DNA from: Planctomycetota bacterium
Lineage (GTDB): Bacteria > Planctomycetota > Phycisphaerae > Phycisphaerales > Phycisphaeraceae
NCBI GenBank assembly: GCA_021784455.1
Contig: JAJXSS010000002.1
Coordinates: 1-33,238 of the forward strand
Length of the DNA stretch: 33,238 nucleotides
Direction of reading: 5' to 3'
Within the stretch, counting starts at the first letter, position 1. Every line of letters begins with the position of its first letter. The notes below the pieces were generated by a model that worked only from the letters and a program-made list of their open reading frames with translations, ran no database searches and was not told where the DNA came from. The position numbers and the translations under genes are program-made. Shown here one piece after another: positions 1-6,179 of this stretch.

Positions 1-68
1 ACGGATACCGCGATGGTCAGCAGCACCAGCAGGATCACGGCCCGCCAGGAAGGGGATCGTGTGCTCAT
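1..68 (-). CDS. Partial membrane-anchored protein, N-terminus only
   Basis: Only the first 22 residues are in the window. They start MSTRSPSWRAVILLVLL, a short positively charged stretch followed by a hydrophobic helix, so the protein is either secreted or anchored in the inner membrane. Its ATG overlaps the stop of the anti-sigma gene in an ATGA arrangement, which implies translational coupling and one operon running sigma, anti-sigma, this gene. Third genes of such operons are often periplasmic sensors that signal to the anti-sigma factor, for example Spy/CnrX-like heavy-metal sensors, but nothing diagnostic can be seen in this fragment. The gene is absent from the ORF track because it runs off the window edge. 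Confidence 0.6.
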   Translation of the reverse strand, partial: MSTRSPSWRAVILLVLLTIAVS

Positions 69-601
69 AGGGCGCCTTTCCGCGTATCCCCGTGCTCGGG
101 GGGGTCGCTCAGCAGGTGGGCCAGGGGCATGGCTTGACCACTGAACACATCCAAGTCGAGTTCATGCACGACAGCCGCCTGTTCCTGGCTCTGGGCCACG
201 GCATTCACAGGTCGGGGGGCCGGAGTCGGTAAGTGAGGCGATGGCAGAGGTATGAGCCAACCTGTCAACAGACCCACCCCGGCGGTCAGCAGCAGCAGTG
301 CGGCCAGACGCCACGGGCTTTCGGCAACCCGGACCCACCCCGGCCGGGGCAGGCCGTCCGCTGGCGACAGGCGGGGAGGCCGGTCAAATTCTTCGGCCGC
401 GGCCAGCACGCGGCGGGCTAAGTCCGTACCGGGCGTGACCGGCTGCCAGATGCCCAGTTGGCTCCACAACCCCTGAAGCTCGGCAACTTGGCGGGCACAA
501 TGCGGGCATGAACGGTAATGGTCTTGGACAGCCTTCTGCGTGGGGTCGTCCAGACGCTGTGCCGCGTAGTCCAGTAGCTCGGTGTAGGAAGGGCAGGGCA
601 T
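65..601 (-). CDS. zf-HC2 anti-sigma factor, single-pass membrane protein
   Basis: This 178-residue protein probably holds the neighbouring ECF sigma factor inactive at the inner membrane. The N-terminal cytosolic part (about residues 1-45) carries the zinc-binding anti-sigma signature H-x3-C-x2-C in DHYRSCPHCARQ. A Pro-rich linker follows, then one clear membrane helix near residues 98-118 (LAALLLLTAGVGLLTGWLIP), and a short, low-complexity periplasmic tail of about 60 residues. A GAGGAG ribosome binding site lies six bases before the ATG. The gene follows the sigma gene by 69 bases on the same strand and overlaps the next gene by four bases. The periplasmic part is small, so stress sensing may need the third gene of the operon. 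That role is inferred; the zinc motif and helix are visible directly. Confidence 0.85.
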   Translation of the reverse strand: MPCPSYTELLDYAAQRLDDPTQKAVQDHYRSCPHCARQVAELQGLWSQLGIWQPVTPGTDLARRVLAAAEEFDRPPRLSPADGLPRPGWVRVAESPWRLAALLLLTAGVGLLTGWLIPLPSPHLPTPAPRPVNAVAQSQEQAAVVHELDLDVFSGQAMPLAHLLSDPPEHGDTRKGAL

Positions 602-670
602 GATGCGCTCCTCAAATTTTAACGGTCAAATAAGGCGCCTCCTGCGGGCCGATCGTGGCCTCGTCGGCGG

Positions 671-1267
671 CTAAGGAGGATTCCAGAGGGCCAGTTCCCG
701 ACGCAGTTGCTGATAGGCACGCACCAGCAGGGACTCGGTGGCCTTGCGGCTCCAGCCGGTGATCTGGCTGATCTGGCGGTGGTCCAGATCGTGGAAGCGG
801 TGCAGCACGAGGGCCAGACGCTGACGCTGAGGCAGGCGGGCCACGGCGGCCTGGACAGCCGCGGCTTGCTCGCGGGCCAGCAGCGCGTCCAGGGCCTGGG
901 GATCGCGGGCGGTAGAATTGTCTACCAGGCCGCTGCTGTCCTCGGGCAGGCTGAGCGGGTGGCGGCGTCGGGCGTGATCCAGGCACAGGTTGGCCACGAT
1001 GCGGTACAGCCAGGTGGTGAATTGGGCCGTGGGCTGGTAACGCGGGGCAGCGCGGTAGATACGCAGGAAGGCTTCCTGGGCCAGGTCGTCGGCGACATCC
1101 CAGCGGTTGGTCATGCGATAGGCCAGAAGTCGAACGGTCTGCTGGTGCCGCTGGACCAGTTCGCCCAGGGCGGTCATATCGCCGCCCGCCAGACGGCCCA
1201 TGAGCTGGGTATCCGGATCGGGCCCGGGTAGGGGGGTGGAGGTTGGCTCTGGAGAAGGGGCCGCCAT
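671..1267 (-). CDS. ECF-family RNA polymerase sigma factor (sigma-70 family)
   Basis: This 198-residue protein has the two-domain ECF layout. Region 2 (about residues 38-105) includes DDLAQEAFLRIYR and the core-binding/-10 recognition helix FTTWLYRIVANLCLDHARRR. Region 4 (about 140-192) includes LPQRQRLALVLHRFHDLDHR and a helix-turn-helix ending in RKATESLLVRAYQQLRR. The acidic and Pro-rich linker and the 20-residue N-terminal Pro/Thr-rich extension are variable in the family. GGGAGG sits five bases before the ATG at 1267, which decides against the overlapping ORF 612-1307 in another frame. The partner anti-sigma gene lies directly downstream. The divergent secreted Cys-rich gene at 1393 shares the upstream region and could be a target of this sigma factor; that is inference. 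The signal that activates the system cannot be read from the sequence. Confidence 0.93.
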   Translation of the reverse strand: MAAPSPEPTSTPLPGPDPDTQLMGRLAGGDMTALGELVQRHQQTVRLLAYRMTNRWDVADDLAQEAFLRIYRAAPRYQPTAQFTTWLYRIVANLCLDHARRRHPLSLPEDSSGLVDNSTARDPQALDALLAREQAAAVQAAVARLPQRQRLALVLHRFHDLDHRQISQITGWSRKATESLLVRAYQQLRRELALWNPP

Positions 1268-1332
1268 TTTTTCCTCCCAACATTCCGCAGGATATCACAG
1301 GAGTCATCGTTCCTTAAATAGGGCCCGGCGGC

Positions 1333-1363
1333 CTTGTAGCCGACCGGTGCCGCATTTTGTCAA
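1333..1363 (-). promoter_or_regulatory. Candidate promoter for the sigma/anti-sigma operon
   Basis: Read on the minus strand, a perfect TTGACA (1363-1358) is followed after 19 bases by TACAAG (1338-1333), about 65 bases before the sigma start codon. The spacer is longer than the 17-base optimum and the -10 match is poor, so the call is weak. The site lies in the shared divergent region with the Cys-rich gene. Confidence 0.25.
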
Positions 1364-1392
1364 GCCGCCTGCGGGCGGGAAAGGAGCCGATC

Positions 1393-1818
1393 ATGCGTTA
1401 TTTGCTTGGAGTCTTGACGTTGGGACTGTTGCTGGCGACGCTGGTTTGGCCGCCAGATGCCCAGGCTGGGCAACACCAGCGTGATCGCACCCGTGGGCGC
1501 GATCGCCAGCGGAGTTGCTGGCTGGCTCAGGATCCCTGGGTGTGCCCGCAGGCCCGTCCGCTGGCCGACCGTCAGCGGGACCGGACGGGGAATCAACAGC
1601 AGGATCGGGACCGTTTGCAGGATCCGCAAGGCGACCCCAATCGCGGTGAAGTATGCCCCAATCCCGACTGTCCCAACCCCGACTGCCCCTGCGATGACTG
1701 CCCCAACCCCGACTGCCCACGTTCGCAGGGCGTTTACGCCGGTACCGCCGCCTGCCCCATGACCTGCACGCACGACCAGCGTCGGGATCGGCGGCGCGAT
1801 GGCAGTTGCCGCCAGTGA
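1393..1818 (+). CDS. Secreted Cys-rich protein with PNPDC repeats, unknown function
   Basis: I do not recognise a family for this 141-residue protein. It starts with a convincing signal peptide (MRYLLGVLTLGLLLATLVW, likely cleaved after AQA-G), so it should be exported. The mature part opens with a Gln/Arg/Asp-rich, very hydrophilic stretch (about residues 26-85). Then comes a strict five-residue repeat, PNPDC-PNPDC-PCDDC-PNPDC (about 89-108), and a second Cys-containing basic tail. Regularly spaced Cys and Asp suggest metal binding or disulfide cross-linking, but no known motif fits. AAGGAG lies seven bases before the ATG at 1393, so the longer ORF start at 1357 is rejected. The gene diverges from the sigma factor operon and ends at a strong terminator, so it is probably a single-gene transcript. 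Confidence 0.65.
   Translation: MRYLLGVLTLGLLLATLVWPPDAQAGQHQRDRTRGRDRQRSCWLAQDPWVCPQARPLADRQRDRTGNQQQDRDRLQDPQGDPNRGEVCPNPDCPNPDCPCDDCPNPDCPRSQGVYAGTAACPMTCTHDQRRDRRRDGSCRQ
1657..1716 (+). repeat. Four tandem 15-base coding repeats
   Basis: Four in-frame 15-base units of the type CCCAACCCCGACTGC encode PNPDC, PNPDC, PCDDC and PNPDC. The third unit has diverged in the middle. Near identity of units two and four at the DNA level suggests recent duplication or slippage within the gene. Confidence 0.85.
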
Positions 1819-1839
1819 TCCCCGTCGACAGGTGGAGGC

Positions 1840-1875
1840 TTGAGCCGCCAATCCGTGTTGTTTTTGGCGGTTCAA
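1840..1875 (+). other. Inverted repeat (hairpin) downstream of the Cys-rich gene
   Basis: TTGAGCCGCCAA (1840-1851) pairs with TTGGCGGTTCAA (1864-1875), with one G-T pair and a T-rich loop. No T-run follows the stem, so it is probably not itself a terminator. It sits eight bases before the strong terminator hairpin and could protect the 3' end of the message. Confidence 0.55.
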
Positions 1876-1883
1876 GTGTAGTC

Positions 1884-1928
1884 CAGCCCGGACCCGCCAA
1901 TCCCAGGCGGGTCCGGGCTGCTTCTTTT
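1884..1928 (+). terminator. Strong Rho-independent terminator
   Basis: A perfect 15-base-pair stem, CAGCCCGGACCCGCC (1884-1898) with GGCGGGTCCGGGCTG (1906-1920), encloses a 7-base loop. It is followed by the T-rich tail CTTCTTTT. It ends transcription of the Cys-rich gene and isolates it from the oxidoreductase gene. Confidence 0.85.
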
Positions 1929-1993
1929 GAAGTATTCCAACACCGGAAACGAGGTTCTGGCCGGTCGGCAATCGGTAGTGGTAGGATGCCCGT

Positions 1994-3112
1994 ATGAGCA
2001 GCAAGATGAGTTGGGCGCTGGTAGGGGGATTCGGGCATGCCGCGCTGGTTCTTCAGGAATTGGATGCGTGGGGTGGGGCGGAAGTGGTGGCTTTAGCGGC
2101 GGCCAGCCCCGACGATGATCAGGACAGCGCCGAGACGTTTCGGGCGGGTCACCGCTGTATCCGACCGGGAGCCCCGTTCTATAAGGATGTGGGGAAAATG
2201 CTGAACGATGTTCACCCTCAGGGGGTGATCATCAGTTGCCGGTTGGACCGTACAGCGGGGGTGATCAGGCTGGCGGCCAAGGCGGGTTGCCACATTATTA
2301 CGGAGAAGCCGCTGGCCTTGGATCGCTCGGTCCTCGCCGAACTGTATCAGGATGTCCGGCGGCAACAGGTGGCGTGCATCCCGATGATTGATTATCCCGC
2401 TCACCCGTGTATCCGGGCGGCCAAGCAGGTGGTGCAACGAGGGTGGTTGGGGGAAATCGTGCTGGCCAACGCGCGCAAAAGCTACCGCTGGGGCAGCCGG
2501 CCGGTGTGGTTTGGGGATCGGTCGATCTATGGGGGGACCCTGCCGTGGATTGGAATTCATGGGTTGGACTTCATTTACAGCACAACCGGCCTGACCTTTA
2601 CAGCGGCCATGGGCATGCACGGGAACCTGTCGAAAAAGGAGCGGCCGCAATGCGAGGACCATGCGGTGGTGCTGATGGAGTTGGTGAACGGCGCTCACAT
2701 GACCCTGAGTGTGGACTACCTGCGTCCAGCCAAGGCCCCTTCGCACGGGGATGACTGGTTCCGGCTGGTGGGCAGCAGGGGAGTGTTGGAAGCAAGCATG
2801 GAGGCCCGCACGTTGACACTGATCTCGGATGTCGAGGGGGGCACAAAGGATCTGGTCTCCGGGAGCACGAATCTACAAGAGAGTGATCGGTCGATATCGA
2901 GCTTGGCTGGCAAAGACTCTCTGCGGGTGGAATTGCCGGAGCGAGAGGCCTATTTCCCGCCGATATTGGAGGAACTAGGCCGCGGCGGTCGGCGTCCCTG
3001 GCAGGAGACGCAGCGGGGGTTCCTGTTGACGGAAGCCGCGTTGGCAGCGCGGGATGCGGCCGACAGCGGCCGGCGGGTGGAGGTGCAGGGTCCGGCGGCC
3101 TACACATTTTGA
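1994..3112 (+). CDS. Gfo/Idh/MocA-family NAD(P)-dependent oxidoreductase
   Basis: This 372-residue protein has the usual family length and two-domain plan. The N-terminal Rossmann fold begins WALVGGFGHAALVL, a glycine-rich loop somewhat different from the usual GxGxxG. The family hallmark EKPLAL is at residues 104-109, and the C-terminal domain contains GGTLPWIGIHGLDF around residues 180-193. His189 matches the conserved catalytic-region His, but the position usually held by Asp in the DIGxH motif is Trp185, so proton transfer may differ from the canonical enzymes. Substrates are typically sugars, inositols or their derivatives and cannot be predicted here. The ATG at 1994 has a weak AGGA ahead of it. 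The gene stands alone, with a terminator upstream and 148 bases before the export operon. Confidence 0.85.
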   Translation: MSSKMSWALVGGFGHAALVLQELDAWGGAEVVALAAASPDDDQDSAETFRAGHRCIRPGAPFYKDVGKMLNDVHPQGVIISCRLDRTAGVIRLAAKAGCHIITEKPLALDRSVLAELYQDVRRQQVACIPMIDYPAHPCIRAAKQVVQRGWLGEIVLANARKSYRWGSRPVWFGDRSIYGGTLPWIGIHGLDFIYSTTGLTFTAAMGMHGNLSKKERPQCEDHAVVLMELVNGAHMTLSVDYLRPAKAPSHGDDWFRLVGSRGVLEASMEARTLTLISDVEGGTKDLVSGSTNLQESDRSISSLAGKDSLRVELPEREAYFPPILEELGRGGRRPWQETQRGFLLTEAALAARDAADSGRRVEVQGPAAYTF

Positions 3113-3260
3113 TTGCGCGGCGTGGCGACCCATCGGCCGCTAATTCGAGTATGAGTCACCAGATGGTATGCTTGCCGTAGGGATTGCCACCGAAAGCCGG
3201 ATGGGCGACAATTGCCGGGCGGTGCGGTTATTGGGGCGTCCCGGCACAAATCTGGTCAGG

Positions 3261-4181
3261 ATGCGACGGGCAATGAGAATCAGAGAAAGACTGTTTCTGG
3301 TCGCGGGCCTGGTCGTTGTGTGCCTCGTGCCGAACCGCCTGTGGGCGGATGCGGGGAAGGTGGCGACTTCCGCCCCGACGGTGACGCGCTATGAGGCCGT
3401 GGCCGAAGCGCGCGAAGACCGGCGTTTGGGCTTTACCGTACCGGGCAAGGTGGCTCACATCCCGGTCAAGGAAGGCCAGCATGTGAAGGCCGGACAGGTT
3501 CTGATGGAGCTGGATGACCGGCAGGGGGTTCTGGCGGTGCAACTGGCGCAACTGGTGGCCCAAAGCCATCTGGAGGTGGAAGCTCAGGAGCAGAGCCTGG
3601 CCATGGCGCAATTGGAGGAGAAACGGCTGGCGCAACTGCTCAAGCAGTCGGCCGCCGCCCCCATCGAAGTGGAGCGGGCCAAGATTCGGGCCAAGGTGGA
3701 GGCGATCCGACTGGCCAAGACGAAGGAAGACGAGCAGGAGGCCCAGATCAAGGCCGCCCAGGCCGAGGCCCTGCACGAGCAGTATGTGTGCAAGGCGCCG
3801 TGTGACGGGGTCGTGGAGTCCATCGTGGTCAGCGAAGGGGAACTGGTCGAGGCCCTTAAGCCGGTGCTGCGGCTGGTGGCCACCGATCCCCTGTTGATTC
3901 AGGTCTGGGTGCCCACGCCGGACACCATGCGGCTCAAGCCGGGGGACCCGGCCTGGATCATTCATCCGCTGCTGGGCGAAAACAAGCCCATGCTGGGCCA
4001 CATCACCGCCATTGCCCAGGTGGCCGACAGCCTGGGCAAGCGTCAGGTGCGCATCGAGGTTCCCAATCCGCAAGGCCTGCCGGCCGGGGGCAAGGTCAGC
4101 GTGCAGTTTGTGGCACCGGTTGCGGCCCTCGGCGCGGCGCCGAGGGCCGGGCGGTCCCGGGCCGGGGAGGCTCAGCCATGA
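3261..4181 (+). CDS. Periplasmic adaptor (HlyD/RND-type membrane fusion protein)
   Basis: Adaptors of this type bridge an inner-membrane transporter to an outer-membrane channel. The protein (306 residues from the chosen start) has an N-terminal signal or anchor sequence (LFLVAGLVVVCLVPNRLWADA). Next is the first lipoyl half-motif (GKVAHIPVKEGQHVKAGQVL), then a long Ala/Glu/Gln-rich coiled-coil hairpin (about residues 90-195). The second lipoyl half (CDGVVESIVVSEGELV) and a beta-barrel segment follow. ATG 3261 or 3273 is likelier than 3168 because the membrane anchor follows directly; neither has a strong ribosome binding site. The stop overlaps the start of the next gene (ATGA). It is the first gene of the four-gene export operon, and no clear promoter is visible upstream. 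It lacks a C-terminal membrane-proximal domain of full length, so it is shorter than typical RND adaptors. Confidence 0.85.
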   Translation: MRRAMRIRERLFLVAGLVVVCLVPNRLWADAGKVATSAPTVTRYEAVAEAREDRRLGFTVPGKVAHIPVKEGQHVKAGQVLMELDDRQGVLAVQLAQLVAQSHLEVEAQEQSLAMAQLEEKRLAQLLKQSAAAPIEVERAKIRAKVEAIRLAKTKEDEQEAQIKAAQAEALHEQYVCKAPCDGVVESIVVSEGELVEALKPVLRLVATDPLLIQVWVPTPDTMRLKPGDPAWIIHPLLGENKPMLGHITAIAQVADSLGKRQVRIEVPNPQGLPAGGKVSVQFVAPVAALGAAPRAGRSRAGEAQP

Positions 4182-6082
4182 CTCGTTTGCGAGCTGCGCC
4201 CAGCCGCCAGCCCCGGGCCTGGGAGGAACTGATCACCCAAGTGACCGCGGCGCCCGACCGGCCCACGGCCCTGCGTGGCATTCTGGAACTGCAGTGCCGG
4301 ATTGTCGCGGCGCAGTATGGCCTGTTCTGGGAGCCCGGGCCGGAAGGGGCGCCGGTGGCGACGATTTCCTGGCCGATGGCCGACGGCAGCACGGCCCTGG
4401 CCGAGCCCGTGCTGAAGATGCTGCAGCAGGCGGCCCGGACCGCCCTGGAGCGCGGGACCAGCCAGGTGCTGCGGGTGGAGCCGGCCGAAGGCAGCGGCCC
4501 GATGTCCAGCGACACCTATGTGTTCGTTACGGCGCTGCGGGCCGAGGGCCAGTGCGCGGCGGTGGTGACGGTGGTGGCCGAGGTGCGTGACACGCAGGTG
4601 ATCACGATAACCACGCCGCAGCGGGAGATTGCGGCCAGCCTGTATGAGAACGTGCTGGCGCGGCAGCGGCAGCAGTCGGCCGAGCTGGAGGCCCAGCGTG
4701 TGCGCCAGGCCATGGCGCTCTTGGCGGTGGTGCAGGACGGGCGGGGCTTTTCGGGATCGTGTCTGAACCTGGTCAATGAACTGGCGCGGTCGCTTAAGGC
4801 CGAGCGGGTGAGCCTGGGGTGGATCCGCGGCCGGAATCTGAAACTCAAGGCGGTCAGTGACAGCGAAGAGGTCAAGCACAAGGGCGAGCAGGCAGCGCTC
4901 CTGGAAATGGCGATGGCTGAGTGCCTGGACCAGCAGCAGCCCATCATGTGCCCGCTGCCCGAAAGCGCGGAACCGGCCCTGGCCCATGCGGTGGTCTACG
5001 GGCACCGGCGGCTGATCGAGGGGCAGAGCCAGAAACAGGTGGTTTCGGTGCCTCTGCGGCACGGGGAAGAATGGGTGGGCGTGCTGACGATCGAGCGGTG
5101 CGGCGACGCTCTGGATGCCGGCGATGTGCAGCGCCTGCAACTGATCGCGGATGTGATTGCTCCGCAACTGGCCGACCGCCGGGCCAGCGACCGCTGGCTG
5201 GGGGCCCAGGCGTGGGAATCATGCAAATGGACGGCGGGCAAGCTGGTGGGCCCCAAGCACGTGGGGTGGAAGCTGGCCGGGGCGGCCGTCCTGGTGGCGG
5301 TGCTGTACGTGCTGCTGGCCACCTGGCCATTCCGGGTGACGGCCTCCTTCCGACTCGAGGCGATGCAGCGGCAGGTGGTGCCGGCGCCCTTCCGCAACAA
5401 GCTGGATGAATTGCTGGTTCATCCGGATGACGTGGTACACAAGGGCCAGGTGCTGGCCAGGCTGGACACGACGGATCTGGCCATCCAACTGGCCGGGGCC
5501 CAGAAGCAACTGGAAGTGGCCCGCATCCAGCGTGACCAGGCTCTGGGGGATCCGAGCAAGCATGCGGAGGCGGAACTGGCCCAGGCCCAGGCCGATGAGT
5601 ACCAGGCCCAGGTGGACCTGCTGCAATACCAGATCCGCCAGGCGACCATCCGCAGCCCGGTGGACGGCGTGGTGCTCAACAGCTACTGGGAGCACCGTGT
5701 GGGCAGTGTGGTGGATCAGGATCAGCCCATGTTTGAGGTGGCGCCGCAGGGGGACGTGACGGCGGTGCTACGCGTGAGCGAGGGCGATGTACGCTACCTT
5801 CTGGACCGCGAGGGCCGGATGCGCCGCGGGCTGGTGGGCGAGCTGGCTACGCGCAGCGAGCCGGAGCAGACCTTTCCCATTCACGTGGAGCGGATCGTGC
5901 CCCTGGCCCAGCCGGTGGACGGCAAGAACGTGTTTGAGGTCTGGTGCGGTCTGGATCGTTCGGCCCCTTGGTTCCGCCCGGGCATGGAAGGGATGGCCAA
6001 GGTGGATGTGGGGCGCGAGCCGCTGTCGTGGATCCTGACGCACAAGATCGTAGATGCCGTACGGCTGTGGATGTGGTGGTGA
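4178..6082 (+). CDS. GAF-GAF-transmembrane-HlyD fusion protein
   Basis: This 634-residue protein joins a cytosolic sensory half to a periplasmic adaptor half. Residues about 15-160 form a degenerate GAF-like domain. A short helical linker follows, and residues about 170-335 look like a second GAF domain (LVNELARSLKAERVSLGWI ... VVSVPLRHGEEWVGVLTIER). One membrane helix (GWKLAGAAVLVAVLYVLLA, about 363-384) leads into a HlyD-like lipoyl/coiled-coil region. That region has half-motifs at VHPDDVVHKGQVLARLD and RSPVDGVVLNSYWEHRVGS and ends in a barrel domain. The geometry suggests that ligand or redox binding in the cytosol could gate a periplasmic adaptor. The ATG overlaps the previous stop. Domain order is visible; the gating role is inference. 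No kinase or cyclase domain is present. Confidence 0.85.
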   Translation: MTRLRAAPSRQPRAWEELITQVTAAPDRPTALRGILELQCRIVAAQYGLFWEPGPEGAPVATISWPMADGSTALAEPVLKMLQQAARTALERGTSQVLRVEPAEGSGPMSSDTYVFVTALRAEGQCAAVVTVVAEVRDTQVITITTPQREIAASLYENVLARQRQQSAELEAQRVRQAMALLAVVQDGRGFSGSCLNLVNELARSLKAERVSLGWIRGRNLKLKAVSDSEEVKHKGEQAALLEMAMAECLDQQQPIMCPLPESAEPALAHAVVYGHRRLIEGQSQKQVVSVPLRHGEEWVGVLTIERCGDALDAGDVQRLQLIADVIAPQLADRRASDRWLGAQAWESCKWTAGKLVGPKHVGWKLAGAAVLVAVLYVLLATWPFRVTASFRLEAMQRQVVPAPFRNKLDELLVHPDDVVHKGQVLARLDTTDLAIQLAGAQKQLEVARIQRDQALGDPSKHAEAELAQAQADEYQAQVDLLQYQIRQATIRSPVDGVVLNSYWEHRVGSVVDQDQPMFEVAPQGDVTAVLRVSEGDVRYLLDREGRMRRGLVGELATRSEPEQTFPIHVERIVPLAQPVDGKNVFEVWCGLDRSAPWFRPGMEGMAKVDVGREPLSWILTHKIVDAVRLWMWW

Positions 6083-6084
6083 GG

Positions 6085-6162
6085 ACGAGCCGCGACCATG
6101 AGGGAGGGCTCTGCACCGTAACGACAATCCGACAAGGCCGCTCCCTTACGGTCGCGGCTCGT
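6085..6162. repeat. Imperfect 22-base inverted repeat, likely planctomycete interspersed palindrome
   Basis: ACGAGCCGCGACC plus nine bases (6085-6106) is mirrored at 6141-6162 (CTCCCTTACGGTCGCGGCTC and GT), with two mismatches in 22 and a 34-base central part. It starts two bases after the stop of the GAF-HlyD gene and ends 17 bases before the M50 gene. From memory, this sequence type recurs in intergenic regions of planctomycete genomes, where it creates false ORFs containing TSRDRKGA-like peptides, as in ORF 5881-6195 here. It may fold in the mRNA and alter coupling between the two genes. No second copy was noticed in the window. Confidence 0.8.
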
Positions 6163-6179
6163 TGGGCGGGTGACAATCG

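Noticed and set aside
612-1307. 231-residue minus-strand ORF overlapping the sigma gene
   Set aside because: It is the wrong frame of the ECF sigma gene. The 671-1267 frame has the sigma motifs and a good ribosome binding site.
1657-1716. Possible CRISPR-like short tandem repeat
   Set aside because: The units are contiguous, in frame and have no spacers. They encode the PNPDC repeat of a secreted protein.
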